Source of the DNA: Shewanella glacialipiscicola
Lineage (GTDB): Bacteria; Pseudomonadota; Gammaproteobacteria; Enterobacterales; Shewanellaceae
Direction: 5' to 3'
Assembly: GCF_023283485.1 (NCBI RefSeq)
Contig: NZ_JAKILU010000009.1
Span: 62,001-126,000, forward strand
DNA length: 64,000 nt
Shown here one piece after another: positions 39,413 through 48,453 of the stretch. Below the pieces are notes generated by a model. That model had not been told where the DNA came from. It saw nothing but the letters and a program-made list of their open reading frames with translations, and searched no databases. A program made the translations under genes and the position numbers. Each line of letters begins with the position of its first letter. Positions within the stretch are counted from its first letter, which is position 1.

Positions 39413-39510
39413 GCAGGCCAGAAATACGGGTCGATCATGTCGGACTGCCTGCTTCTATTGAGAAGACATGCAGTTTGTTGTTAGAGCGCCAAAAAAAGAG
39501 GAATGTTGCC

Positions 39511-42108
39511 GTGCTAGAAGCATATCGTAAACACGTCGCAGAGCGTGCTGCAGAGGGTGTAGTCCCTAAGCCATTAGATGCACATCAAGTGGCTGAACTG
39601 GTTAAGTTAATTCAAAATCCACCCGCAGGTGAAGAGGCGTTCGTTCTCGACCTGCTAGAAAATCGAATTCCCCCAGGTGTTGATGAAGCCGCTTATGTAA
39701 AAGCTGCTTTTTTAGATGCGGTTGCCAAGGGCACTGCAACGTCACCGATTTTATCTGCTGAGCGTGCGACTGAATTATTAGGCACCATGCAAGGCGGTTA
39801 CAACATCGATCCATTGATCGCGCAGTTGGATAATCCAGCGTTAGCGCCATTAGCGGTTAAAGCCTTATCGCATACTTTGCTGATGTTTGACTCTTTCCAC
39901 GATGTGGTTGAGAAAATGGAAGCGGGTAACGAATTTGCTAAGCAAGTCGTTGAAGCTTGGGCTAATGCGGATTGGTATTTAAGCCGTCCTAAACTGGCTG
40001 ATAAGGTTACGCTAACAGTATTTAAAGTCTCTGGTGAAACCAACACCGATGACTTATCTCCTGCGCCTGATGCATGGTCACGTCCTGATATTCCATTACA
40101 TGCGTTAGCGATGCTGAAAAACGCCCGCGATGGCATTGAGCCTGATGTTGCTGGCGTTATTGGCCCGATTAAAAAAATCGAAGCATTAAAAACTCAAGGT
40201 TTCCCATTGGTTTATGTGGGTGACGTTGTGGGTACCGGTTCATCACGTAAATCAGCGACTAACTCAGTGCTGTGGTTTATGGGTGATGATATTCCATTTG
40301 TACCGAACAAACGCGCGGGCGGTTTCTGCCTTGGCGGTAAAATTGCACCTATTTTCTTCAATACGATGGAAGATGCTGGCGCACTGCCTATCGAGCTTGA
40401 TGTCGACAAGATGGAAATGGGCGATGTGATTGACATCTACCCATATGCCGGTCAAGTGAAGCGTCACAACTCTGATGAAGTGATTTCAGAATTCAGTTTG
40501 AAAACTGACGTGCTGTTAGACGAAGTGCGTGCTGGTGGCCGTATTCCCCTGATCATCGGTCGTGGTTTAACAGATAAAGCCCGTGAAACGCTAGGTTTAG
40601 GTTTATCAGAAGTATTCGTGCGTTCACAAGACGTGGCAGATACCGGTAAAGGTTATACGCTTGCGCAGAAGATGGTTGGTAAAGCCTGTGGCGTTGCTGG
40701 CGTGCGTCCTGGCCAATACTGCGAACCTAAGATGACCTCTGTTGGTTCACAAGACACGACAGGTCCTATGACCCGTGATGAGCTGAAAGATTTAGCTTGT
40801 TTAGGTTTCAGTGCCGATTTGACTATGCAGTCATTCTGCCACACTGCCGCTTATCCAAAGCCTGTTGATGTGAATACACATCATACTCTGCCAGACTTTA
40901 TCATGAACCGTGGCGGTGTATCACTGCGTCCAGGTGACGGTGTAATTCACTCATGGTTAAACCGTATGCTACTTCCAGATACCGTTGGTACTGGTGGTGA
41001 CTCACATACGCGTTTCCCAATCGGTATTTCATTCCCTGCGGGTTCTGGCTTAGTGGCGTTTGCTGCGGCGACGGGTGTTATGCCACTCGATATGCCTGAG
41101 TCTGTATTAGTGCGCTTTAAAGGTAAAATGCAACCAGGTATCACACTGCGTGATCTGGTGCATGCTATCCCGCTTAAAGCCATTGAGCTGGGTATGTTAA
41201 CTGTTGAGAAGAAAGGTAAAGTAAACATTTTCTCTGGTCGCGTACTGGAAATCGAAGGTCTTGAGTCACTGAAAGTGGAACAAGCATTCGAGTTGTCTGA
41301 TGCATCGGCTGAACGCTCTGCTGCGGGTTGCTCTATTAAGTTAGACAAAGAACCGATTATTGAATACCTGAACTCAAACATCATTATGCTTAAGTGGATG
41401 ATTGCTGAAGGTTACGGCGATCGTCGTACTATCGAGCGTCGTATCAAAGCGATGCAAGAGTGGTTAGCTAACCCAGAATTGATGAGCGCCGATAAAGATG
41501 CTGAGTATGCTGCGGTTATCGAAATCGATTTAAACGACATCAAAGAGCCAATCCTGTGTGCGCCGAACGATCCAGATGATGCAGTATTGTTGTCATCGGT
41601 TGCGCAAACTAAGATTGACGAAGTGTTTGTCGGTTCTTGTATGACTAACATCGGTCACTTCCGTGCCACCGGTAAAATGTTAGACAAGTTTGCTAAAACA
41701 CTGCCAACGCGTTTGTGGATTGCTCCACCGACTAAGATGGACAGAGACCAGCTGACTGAAGAAGGCTACTACGCGATTTTTGGTCGTGTAGGCGCGCGCA
41801 TCGAGATCCCAGGTTGTTCACTGTGTATGGGTAACCAAGCACGTGTAGCTGAAGGCTCAACTGTGGTATCGACTTCTACCCGTAACTTCCCTAACCGTTT
41901 AGGTACAGGCGCTAATGTTTACTTAGCCTCTGCTGAACTGGCTGCGGTTGCTGCGTTGTTAGGTCGTTTGCCATCACCAGAAGAGTATCAAGAGTACGCT
42001 AAAGAGTTAGATGCGACAGCCGCTGACACTTACCGTTATTTGAACTTCGATCAAATTGAGTCTTACACTAAAAAAGCTGCGGAAGTGATTTTCCAGACAG
42101 CTGTGTAA
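39511..42108 (+). CDS. acnB: Aconitate hydratase B
   Basis: An 865-residue 4Fe-4S enzyme that isomerises citrate and isocitrate in the TCA cycle. The N-terminal HEAT-like region begins [15 protein letters not shown], followed by the swivel domain and the catalytic part. Cluster cysteines lie in [13 protein letters not shown] and in [11 protein letters not shown] near residues 770-780. The start is GTG 39511, with GAGGAA about 8 bases upstream; this gives exactly the E. coli length, so the ATG at 39475 is not used. Likely also a post-transcriptional regulator when the cluster is lost, as known for E. coli AcnB. Confidence 0.96.
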   Translation: MLEAYRKHVAERAAEGVVPKPLDAHQVAELVKLIQNPPAGEEAFVLDLLENRIPPGVDEAAYVKAAFLDAVAKGTATSPILSAERATELLGTMQGGYNIDPLIAQLDNPALAPLAVKALSHTLLMFDSFHDVVEKMEAGNEFAKQVVEAWANADWYLSRPKLADKVTLTVFKVSGETNTDDLSPAPDAWSRPDIPLHALAMLKNARDGIEPDVAGVIGPIKKIEALKTQGFPLVYVGDVVGTGSSRKSATNSVLWFMGDDIPFVPNKRAGGFCLGGKIAPIFFNTMEDAGALPIELDVDKMEMGDVIDIYPYAGQVKRHNSDEVISEFSLKTDVLLDEVRAGGRIPLIIGRGLTDKARETLGLGLSEVFVRSQDVADTGKGYTLAQKMVGKACGVAGVRPGQYCEPKMTSVGSQDTTGPMTRDELKDLACLGFSADLTMQSFCHTAAYPKPVDVNTHHTLPDFIMNRGGVSLRPGDGVIHSWLNRMLLPDTVGTGGDSHTRFPIGISFPAGSGLVAFAAATGVMPLDMPESVLVRFKGKMQPGITLRDLVHAIPLKAIELGMLTVEKKGKVNIFSGRVLEIEGLESLKVEQAFELSDASAERSAAGCSIKLDKEPIIEYLNSNIIMLKWMIAEGYGDRRTIERRIKAMQEWLANPELMSADKDAEYAAVIEIDLNDIKEPILCAPNDPDDAVLLSSVAQTKIDEVFVGSCMTNIGHFRATGKMLDKFAKTLPTRLWIAPPTKMDRDQLTEEGYYAIFGRVGARIEIPGCSLCMGNQARVAEGSTVVSTSTRNFPNRLGTGANVYLASAELAAVAALLGRLPSPEEYQEYAKELDATAADTYRYLNFDQIESYTKKAAEVIFQTAV

Positions 42109-42137
42109 TCGATTACCGTTAAGGTCATTAGATGTAA

Positions 42138-42162
42138 AAAAGCCAGCGAAAGCTGGCTTTTT
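42138..42162 (+). terminator. Terminator after acnB
   Basis: AAAAGCCAGC (42138-42147), GAAA tetraloop, GCTGGCTTTT (42152-42161). Its symmetry may also serve the convergent rsd gene. Confidence 0.85.
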
Positions 42163-42243
42163 GTTGTCTGCTCTACGGTGAATATTTTGATTCGTCTGTT
42201 AGGATAAAAAACCAATACAGGCTAAACACCGTTTGTAAATGCT

Positions 42244-42729
42244 TTAGACTTGTGGGGCGTGTTCAGAATGCTTACGGTACAGCATTTCAAGTAATTCATC
42301 TTCAAGCTCGAAACGGTTTTCCATATTTTGGGCAAGCTCAGATAAGTCTTTATCGAGTTGAGAAAATACATGATCGTCTTGAGTCTCGGCATATTTATCG
42401 TTGAAATCTAATGCGATATTTGTAGTTGGCGTGATCTGAGGCAGCATTTGCTGCGCCAGATTTTTACTTGACTCCCCATATTCGCCACAGGCATTGACGA
42501 CGGTGTCATAGATCTCGAAGTGTCCCTCGGAGACATAGTCGACTAATAAATCACAGAAAATTTTAACTTGTTCGAAGGAAGGAAGAGATTTTTCTGATTT
42601 ACCGTAGGGGGGAAGTCCGGCAATTTGGCAGTAATGCACTAACAGTTTGCGGCGGCTTTTTAGCCATTGATCAATCAGCTTATTTGAACCGCCCCACTTT
42701 TGTTCTGCTTTTTCAAGTTTTCTCAGCAT
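42244..42729 (-). CDS. rsd: Regulator of sigma D (Rsd/AlgQ family)
   Basis: A 161-residue helical protein that binds region 4 of sigma-70 and so shifts polymerase toward alternative factors in stationary phase. Family landmarks are WGGSNKLIDQWLKSRRKLLVHYCQIAG near the N-terminus, LVDYVSEGHFEIYD near residue 85 and the C-terminal RFELEDELLEMLY. It matches E. coli Rsd (158) and, as in E. coli, lies near hemE. The start MLRKLEK (42729) has a GGA upstream; an ATG at 42741 adds four residues. A TTGTCC...TATAAG promoter sits just upstream. Confidence 0.88.
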   Translation of the reverse strand: MLRKLEKAEQKWGGSNKLIDQWLKSRRKLLVHYCQIAGLPPYGKSEKSLPSFEQVKIFCDLLVDYVSEGHFEIYDTVVNACGEYGESSKNLAQQMLPQITPTTNIALDFNDKYAETQDDHVFSQLDKDLSELAQNMENRFELEDELLEMLYRKHSEHAPQV

Positions 42730-42861
42730 GATGCATTCCATTGAAGTGCTTATACATAACTCTAATGTAGGGACAAGTTGCTATTCGATCAACTCTTTTA
42801 ATACAGATTGAGGATAATGGCGAAATGGACAAACCAGTTGTTTTGTCTGAAAAAATAGAAA

Positions 42862-42952
42862 TAAAAAGCCCAACGATAGAAACCTATCGTTGGGCGAGTA
42901 ACGTTTGTAGCAGGCTCGATTATAGGAGCTTCTTGATTGTTCTTGCTAGCGC
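42862..42952 (-). ncRNA. Candidate small RNA (~90 nt) between rsd and hemE
   Basis: A minus-strand transcription unit with no reading frame. The promoter (42959-42987) predicts a start at the G of 42952. The transcript ends in an intrinsic terminator: 12-bp perfect stem (42868-42879 with 42884-42895), GUUU loop and five U. The 5' part can fold with UAGCA/UGCUA outside and GCUC/GAGC inside. It is not recognised as a named RNA. Because rsd follows on the same strand, 130 bases on, an attenuated rsd leader is the alternative; rsd has its own promoter candidate, which favours a free small RNA. Confidence 0.65.
42863..42895 (-). terminator. Terminator of the small-RNA candidate
   Basis: GCCCAACGATAG on the minus strand pairs perfectly with CTATCGTTGGGC, followed by TTTTT. 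No protein-coding gene ends before it on that strand. Confidence 0.85.
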
Positions 42953-42958
42953 AGACTT

Positions 42959-42987
42959 TTTATACCAAAGGCAGGGAACGGGCGCAA
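42959..42987 (-). promoter_or_regulatory. Strong extended -10 promoter on the minus strand
   Basis: On the minus strand TTGCGC (42982-42987), a 17-base spacer, then TATAAA (42959-42964) preceded by TGG. This is one of the best promoter matches in the window. Confidence 0.7.
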
Positions 42988-43187
42988 CTTTTTTCTGTCT
43001 TAGTGTGACTTTGTTACGAATAAACACTGCAATACGTTATCTCGATAACATTTTCCACATTATGTGGTTGAATCGCCGTCAACGATGGCGATTGGGTCAC
43101 ATAAATTTGCACATAAAGGTTACATTATTCGCGTAAATGCTAAACTACCGACCCTGCGGATTTTAATAAGACTAGGAACTAAGCCCA

Positions 43188-44252
43188 ATGGCAGAATTAA
43201 AGAATGATCGTTACTTACGCGCGCTACTAAAAGAGCCTGTTGATGTGACCCCTGTGTGGATGATGCGTCAAGCTGGCCGTTATCTTCCTGAATATAAAGC
43301 GACTCGCGCGCAGGCGGGTGACTTCATGTCTTTGTGTAAAAATCATGAGCTTGCCTGTGAAGTCACGCTACAGCCTTTACGTCGTTATGGCCTTGATGCT
43401 GCAATTTTGTTTTCCGATATTCTGACCGTGCCTGATGCTATGGGCTTAGGTTTATATTTTGAAGAGGGCGAAGGCCCACGTTTCGAGCGCCCTACAAACA
43501 CTATCGATGCGATTAAAAAACTGCATATTCCCGATCCTGAAGATGAGCTAGGTTATGTGATGCGTGCCGTAAGCACCATTCGCCGTGAACTGAATGGCGC
43601 TGTGCCGTTAATTGGTTTTTCAGGCTCACCTTGGACACTTGCCACCTACATGGTTGAAGGCGGTTCGAGCAAGACCTTCGAAAAAATTAAAAAGATGGCT
43701 TATGCAGAGCCAATGGCATTACACATGTTATTAGACAAGCTGGCTGACTCAGTTATTTTGTATTTGAATGCCCAAGTTGCTAACGGTGCGCAATCTTTGA
43801 TGATATTTGACTCGTGGGGCGGTGCGTTATCGCACAGTGCTTATCGTGAGTTCTCTTTGCGTTACATGCAGAAGATTATCGATGGTCTGACTCGTTTTGC
43901 CGATGGTCGTAAAGTCCCTGTGACTTTGTTCACTAAAGGTGGCGGTTTGTGGTTAGAAGCCATGGCCGAAACCGGTTGTGATGCATTAGGTTTAGATTGG
44001 ACTGTAGATATTGCCGATGCCCGTCGTCGTGTAGGCCATAAAGTGGCACTACAAGGCAACATGGACCCTTCAATGTTGTATGCACCGATTCCTCGGATTG
44101 AAGAAGAAGTCGGTCATATTCTAGCCGGTTACGGTGAAGGTACTGGTCATGTGTTTAACTTAGGCCATGGTATTCATCAGCATGTAGATCCAGAACATGC
44201 CGGTGCTTTTATTAAAGCTGTGCATGCGCAATCAAAGCAGTATCATAAGTAA
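43188..44252 (+). CDS. hemE: Uroporphyrinogen decarboxylase
   Basis: A 354-residue cytoplasmic enzyme that removes four acetate carboxyls from uroporphyrinogen III to give coproporphyrinogen III in haem synthesis. Signatures are [15 protein letters not shown] near residue 22 and [21 protein letters not shown] near 139. The catalytic Asp is in [14 protein letters not shown], and the C-terminal [16 protein letters not shown] is typical. E. coli HemE is also 354. It has its own terminator and follows the small-RNA candidate divergently. Confidence 0.97.
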   Translation: MAELKNDRYLRALLKEPVDVTPVWMMRQAGRYLPEYKATRAQAGDFMSLCKNHELACEVTLQPLRRYGLDAAILFSDILTVPDAMGLGLYFEEGEGPRFERPTNTIDAIKKLHIPDPEDELGYVMRAVSTIRRELNGAVPLIGFSGSPWTLATYMVEGGSSKTFEKIKKMAYAEPMALHMLLDKLADSVILYLNAQVANGAQSLMIFDSWGGALSHSAYREFSLRYMQKIIDGLTRFADGRKVPVTLFTKGGGLWLEAMAETGCDALGLDWTVDIADARRRVGHKVALQGNMDPSMLYAPIPRIEEEVGHILAGYGEGTGHVFNLGHGIHQHVDPEHAGAFIKAVHAQSKQYHK

Positions 44253-44266
44253 GCTTAGTTTTATTC

Positions 44267-44292
44267 AAACAGGCCCGCTTGCGGGCCTGTTT
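44267..44292 (+). terminator. Terminator after hemE
   Basis: AAACAGGCCCGC and GCGGGCCTGTTT form a 12-bp GC-rich stem with a TT centre, followed by TATTTTT. Confidence 0.88.
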
Positions 44293-44602
44293 TATTTTTA
44301 CCTTTAACTTGATTATTGCGCGGCAGGGACGATGTGACTTATCGGCACATTAAACGTTATTGCCATATCAAATGTAACCTGCATTATCGAAATAAAATGA
44401 CCCCTCACAAGCCGTTATTGAGGTAATTAATGCGTTAAATCAAAGGTGAAATATTAATTTAATTGCAAGCTATTGCTTATTTTCGCAACGAATAAAGTGA
44501 AGCAATGTTTAATACTATGGGTCAATGAGATATGTTGCGTGGCGCAATTAAGTGTTATGCCAAATCGTGAGTTAATTTAGTCATCATAAGCCGTGGAATG
44601 AA
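44293..44602 (+). other. Intergenic region before the GGDEF/EAL gene
   Basis: 310 AT-rich bases. No gene, clear promoter or palindrome recognised; the ribosome binding site of the next gene is weak (GGAATGA). Confidence 0.4.
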
Positions 44603-47182
44603 ATGCACATTGGCAAAAAAATATTGGTCTTTATTGCAGGATTTTGCCTGCCTGCGGTCGTCATTGTCTCCTATTGTCTTGGTTATTGGTACGACCATCG
44701 TGTCGAGCTATTGCGTCAAGACAGCGCTAACGGCGAGCTGGTCAATATCCAGCAGCAGTTTCAAATTGATGTCAGCCGCTTAACCTTTCTCAATAATATC
44801 TACGCCTTACCTTTATCTCAATTAGATGAAGAACAACGTAATAAACTGGAGTCCTCGTGGCGCGAGAGTGCTATATCGGCCAATCTCAGTTGGTATATTT
44901 TGCGCAATGGCGAACTGCAGAGTTTTTTTCCCAATGAACGTCCTTTAAGCAAGGATCAACTGCAGAACATTGCCAGTGCTATCAGTCGTGCAGGCAAACA
45001 AAGTATTGCAGGCGTTTATTTGATTGATGCTCAGGCTTATGTGGTCACCGCAGTGGCTTCTGCACCCAATGAATATGTGCTGTTAGTTCGACAACTGACA
45101 GAGAGTGACTTACTTGAATATGCCCAAGCCTCCTTGGTGTCTAAGGTGGCGATAAGCCATGAGAATATGGCTCAGTCAAAGGTTAATGGTACTTATAATG
45201 ATGCGATTGAAATCCCAAGCCTGTTAAAAGAAACGCCAGTTTATCTTCAAGTACAGTTCTTTGAGAGCCCTTTTCAAGAGGTCAAATTTAAACTCGATTG
45301 GGTATCGCTTGGATTTATTTTGCTTGGTGTGTTTATTGTTGCCCTTGGTTATATGTGGCTGCGCGCGGGCTTACTTAAGCCCTTTAAGAATTTAATTCAA
45401 CAGTTGGCGCAGGTTGATCCTATGGCCAGCGTCTATCAACCCGTGAAGGGAGAAGGAATTGAGGAGCTCGTTCTACTTGCTAGTAGAGTTAATAGCCTGT
45501 TAGCTAGAATTTACCAACAAAAAGAACGCGCTAAAATTACTTTAGAATCAATAGCCGAGGCGGTTATTTTAACTGATGTTGATGCCAAGGTTATTTACAT
45601 GAATCCGCGAGCCGAAGTGCTCTTGGGCGTAGCCAGTTGTCACGCGATAGATCAAAGTTTGGCGAGTTTATTAAAGGCTAGTGAGCAACTTAATCAGGCG
45701 GTATTTAGCTGTATTAGCCGCTGCGACTCAACTCCACAGATCGCGAAAATTAAGCTATTAACCGCTTCCCCTCGAATTATGGAACGCAGTATCAGCAATT
45801 TGCGTAGTCACGATAAAGAAATCGTCGGTACTGTGGTGGTATTGCGGGATATCACTCAAGAAGAATTACTTAAACATCAATTACAAAAAAGAGCCAATTT
45901 TGACAGTATTACAGGGCTGTTGAATCGTCAGGCTTTTGAAGAAAAATTACCCCACTTTACCGCAACAGCGCAAACCATCGCCGTGTGTTATCTCGATCTC
46001 GAGCAGTTTAAGTTGATTAATGATAGCTGTGGTCACGCAGCGGGCGATCGGATGCTGGCGATGGTTTCGAAAGCGATGCAGTCGTGTCTTGGGCCGCAGG
46101 AGTTATTGGCGCGTCTTGGTGGCGATGAGTTTGGTTTAGTGATTTGTGGTCGAAGTGCACTATCGGTCGCTAAACTACTCAAGCAATTGATTTTACAAGT
46201 CTCATTACAGGTATTAAGTAGTGGGAATACGCATTATAAGGTGGGGCTAAGCATAGGCGTTGCCTTTGGCCGTGCGCCCTATATTAATGCGCAAGAATCA
46301 TTGAAAGACGCCGACATTGCCTGTATTGCCGCTAAAGCTAAGGGCGCTAATCAAATTCATTTTTATGATGATAAAGATAAAGAATTGACCTACCAGCGAA
46401 ACGCGCCTAAGTGGGCGGTGCGTATTGCACAGGCTATTGAAGAAAATGAGCTAATCCTTTATTACCAACCAATCCGTGGTTTAAGCGGTGGCTCGCTGCG
46501 ACAACGTATGGAAATCTTGTTACGCATTCAAGAGCCCTGTGGTCGCATTCTGCCTCCTGCACAGTTTATTGCTGCCGCCGAGCGTTTTAGGTTAATGCCT
46601 GATATAGATAAAGAAGTGATCCGCAAAGCCTTTTTATGGTTGTCTTTACACCCCAAGCTTTGGCCTGATCACTGTATTTCAATTAATCTTTCGGGTAATA
46701 GTTTGGGCGCTGAAGGTATGGTGGAATATATCATCCAGCAACAGCAGATTTTTGATATTCCAAGTCAATGTATTTGCTTTGAAATTACTGAAACTACCGC
46801 GATCCAAAATCGTAATCGCGGCATGGAAATGCTCAAACAGCTACGTAAACGGGGTTTTTCCTTTGCATTAGATGATTTTGGGAGTGGTTTCGCGTCTTAC
46901 GGTTACCTACGGGAATTACCGGTTGATTATGTCAAAATCGACGGCTGCTTTATTAAGAATCTTGCAGTGAATGCTAAAGACTACGCCATAGTGAAATCGA
47001 TTCAGGATGTGTGCCGGGTAATGGGTATCGAAACGGTTGCTGAGTTTGTTGAAACTCAAGAAATTATTGATAAATTGAACACCATAGGTATCAACTACGC
47101 CCAAGGCTATGCGATTGGCCGTCCACAACCTTTAGCTAACTATCGTGAGCAATATGACATTAGGCGCGCACAAGGCGCGTGA
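44603..47182 (+). CDS. Membrane-bound PAS-GGDEF-EAL protein
   Basis: An 859-residue c-di-GMP protein. Helix one (about 7-27) and helix two (about 232-252) bracket a periplasmic sensor of about 200 residues with no family I recognise. A HAMP-like linker, a PAS domain (about 310-420), GGDEF (intact at 506-510) and an EAL domain follow. The EAL signature reads Glu637-Ile-Leu, a tolerated variant. Other phosphodiesterase residues remain: NLSGNSL, EITET, DDFGSG, KIDGCF and AEFVET. Dual activity or a single active domain are both possible. The layout resembles LapD-type receptors, but the well-kept GGDEF argues for an enzyme. It lies 68 bases before the SDR gene. Confidence 0.87.
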   Translation: MHIGKKILVFIAGFCLPAVVIVSYCLGYWYDHRVELLRQDSANGELVNIQQQFQIDVSRLTFLNNIYALPLSQLDEEQRNKLESSWRESAISANLSWYILRNGELQSFFPNERPLSKDQLQNIASAISRAGKQSIAGVYLIDAQAYVVTAVASAPNEYVLLVRQLTESDLLEYAQASLVSKVAISHENMAQSKVNGTYNDAIEIPSLLKETPVYLQVQFFESPFQEVKFKLDWVSLGFILLGVFIVALGYMWLRAGLLKPFKNLIQQLAQVDPMASVYQPVKGEGIEELVLLASRVNSLLARIYQQKERAKITLESIAEAVILTDVDAKVIYMNPRAEVLLGVASCHAIDQSLASLLKASEQLNQAVFSCISRCDSTPQIAKIKLLTASPRIMERSISNLRSHDKEIVGTVVVLRDITQEELLKHQLQKRANFDSITGLLNRQAFEEKLPHFTATAQTIAVCYLDLEQFKLINDSCGHAAGDRMLAMVSKAMQSCLGPQELLARLGGDEFGLVICGRSALSVAKLLKQLILQVSLQVLSSGNTHYKVGLSIGVAFGRAPYINAQESLKDADIACIAAKAKGANQIHFYDDKDKELTYQRNAPKWAVRIAQAIEENELILYYQPIRGLSGGSLRQRMEILLRIQEPCGRILPPAQFIAAAERFRLMPDIDKEVIRKAFLWLSLHPKLWPDHCISINLSGNSLGAEGMVEYIIQQQQIFDIPSQCICFEITETTAIQNRNRGMEMLKQLRKRGFSFALDDFGSGFASYGYLRELPVDYVKIDGCFIKNLAVNAKDYAIVKSIQDVCRVMGIETVAEFVETQEIIDKLNTIGINYAQGYAIGRPQPLANYREQYDIRRAQGA

Positions 47183-47250
47183 GGATTGCGCTTTTAACGT
47201 GATTATGCCAATTTAAGAAAAGGTATAATTAACAAGCTGGTGACAAATCA

Positions 47251-48060
47251 ATGGCGATAAACACACTCACAGGTAAGGTCGTGATTATCACGGGTGCCTC
47301 AGAAGGCATTGGCCGTGCACTAGCGATGGTTATGGCGCGAGAGGGGTGTCAGCTCGTGATTAGCGCCCGTAATGAAACACGTCTAGCATCACTTGCCTTA
47401 GAAATCGCTCATTATGGCCCAGCGCCCTTTGTCTTTGCGGCCGATGTATCGAGTGCTGAACAGTGCCAAGCCTTGGTTGCTGCCACGGTTGCCTATTATG
47501 GCCGCCTCGATATTTTAATTAATAATGCTGGCATGACCATGTGGTCACGTTTTGATGAATTAACACAACTCTCTGTGCTCGATGATATTATGCGGGTGAA
47601 CTATCTTGGGCCGGCATATTTAACCCATGCCGCGTTACCCCATTTAAAAGCCAGTGAAGGCCAAGTCGTGGTCGTGGCATCGGTTGCGGGCTTAACAGGC
47701 GTGCCGACCAGAAGTGGTTATGCCGCATCGAAACATGCTGTGATTGGTTTTTTCGATTCATTGCGGATTGAATTAGCCGACGATAATGTGGCTGTAACCG
47801 TTGTTTGCCCTGACTTTGTGGTGTCACAAATCCATAAACGTGCTTTGGATGGTGCAGGTAAACCGCTAGGTAAATCCCCTATGCAAGAGGCTAAAATTCT
47901 CACCGCTGAACAATGTGCTGAGATGATGTTGCCCGTCATTGCTATGCGAGAACGCTTACTGATCACTTCATTACGTGGGCGTTTAGGGCGCTGGCTTAAA
48001 TTAATCGCGCCGAGATTAATCGACAAAATTGCCCGTAGGGCTATCGCCTCCGGGCATTAA
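47251..48060 (+). CDS. Short-chain dehydrogenase/reductase
   Basis: A 269-residue NAD(P)-dependent oxidoreductase of the classical SDR family. Cofactor motif TGASEGIG is at residues 14-21, NNAG near 91, catalytic Ser in VVASVAGLTG near 144, and Tyr-Lys in YAASK near 157-161. The C-terminus is basic and amphipathic (RGRLGRWLKLIAPRLIDKIARRAI), which could sit at the membrane. It resembles DHRS7-like/YqjQ SDRs; the substrate is unknown. It ends five bases from the convergent small gene, with no clear terminator. Confidence 0.87.
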   Translation: MAINTLTGKVVIITGASEGIGRALAMVMAREGCQLVISARNETRLASLALEIAHYGPAPFVFAADVSSAEQCQALVAATVAYYGRLDILINNAGMTMWSRFDELTQLSVLDDIMRVNYLGPAYLTHAALPHLKASEGQVVVVASVAGLTGVPTRSGYAASKHAVIGFFDSLRIELADDNVAVTVVCPDFVVSQIHKRALDGAGKPLGKSPMQEAKILTAEQCAEMMLPVIAMRERLLITSLRGRLGRWLKLIAPRLIDKIARRAIASGH

Positions 48061-48064
48061 AAGT

Positions 48065-48292
48065 TTATTTGTCGTTTTTATTGAGATGGTCAACGATGGT
48101 TTGCGTGGCCTCATTTTGAGTCGCTTTTTTTCCATCTGCAGCTATCGTTGCTGTTGCACTATAGCCTGTTATATCCTCTGCAATATGCAGCCAGTCTGGA
48201 TGCCAGTAAAAACTACTTCCTTCTAAGGTTTGCCAGTTATGTACGCCAGATTTTTCACCTTGATAAATAAGATCTTTTACCGAATAACCCAT
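48065..48292 (-). CDS. Small protein of unknown function
   Basis: A 75-residue acidic-to-neutral protein, no signal peptide or membrane segment. The first part (GYSVKDLIYQGEKSGVHNW) and the aromatic stretch FYWHPDWLHIAEDI look like a folded domain; the C-terminal part is polar. I recognise no family. It is supported by an uninterrupted frame, plausible codon use and the fact that it fills the gap between the SDR gene and the metalloprotease without overlap. Confidence 0.6.
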   Translation of the reverse strand: MGYSVKDLIYQGEKSGVHNWQTLEGSSFYWHPDWLHIAEDITGYSATATIAADGKKATQNEATQTIVDHLNKNDK

Positions 48293-48395
48293 ATATTCAC
48301 CCCATTCATTTTATGATTATTTAAAATATAAGAAGATAGATGTTGCCCGTCATCTACTGCAAGGTATGCGATTTAGCTCACATATTTAGGTGAAA

Positions 48396-48419
48396 TAAAC
48401 CCCGCTGATACGAGGTTTA
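48396..48419 (-). terminator. Terminator after the metalloprotease gene
   Basis: On the minus strand TAAACCTCG pairs with CGGGGTTTA (one U:G pair) over a 6-base loop, then TTTC. It is 35 bases past the stop codon at 48454. Confidence 0.6.
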
Positions 48420-48453
48420 TAACTAATGAAACTTGTTTAGTTGCTTATTATAG

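Noticed and set aside
42825-43136. A 103-codon plus-strand open frame upstream of hemE
   Set aside because: It runs through the minus-strand terminator and promoter of the small-RNA candidate, has no ribosome binding site of note, and its product resembles no protein.
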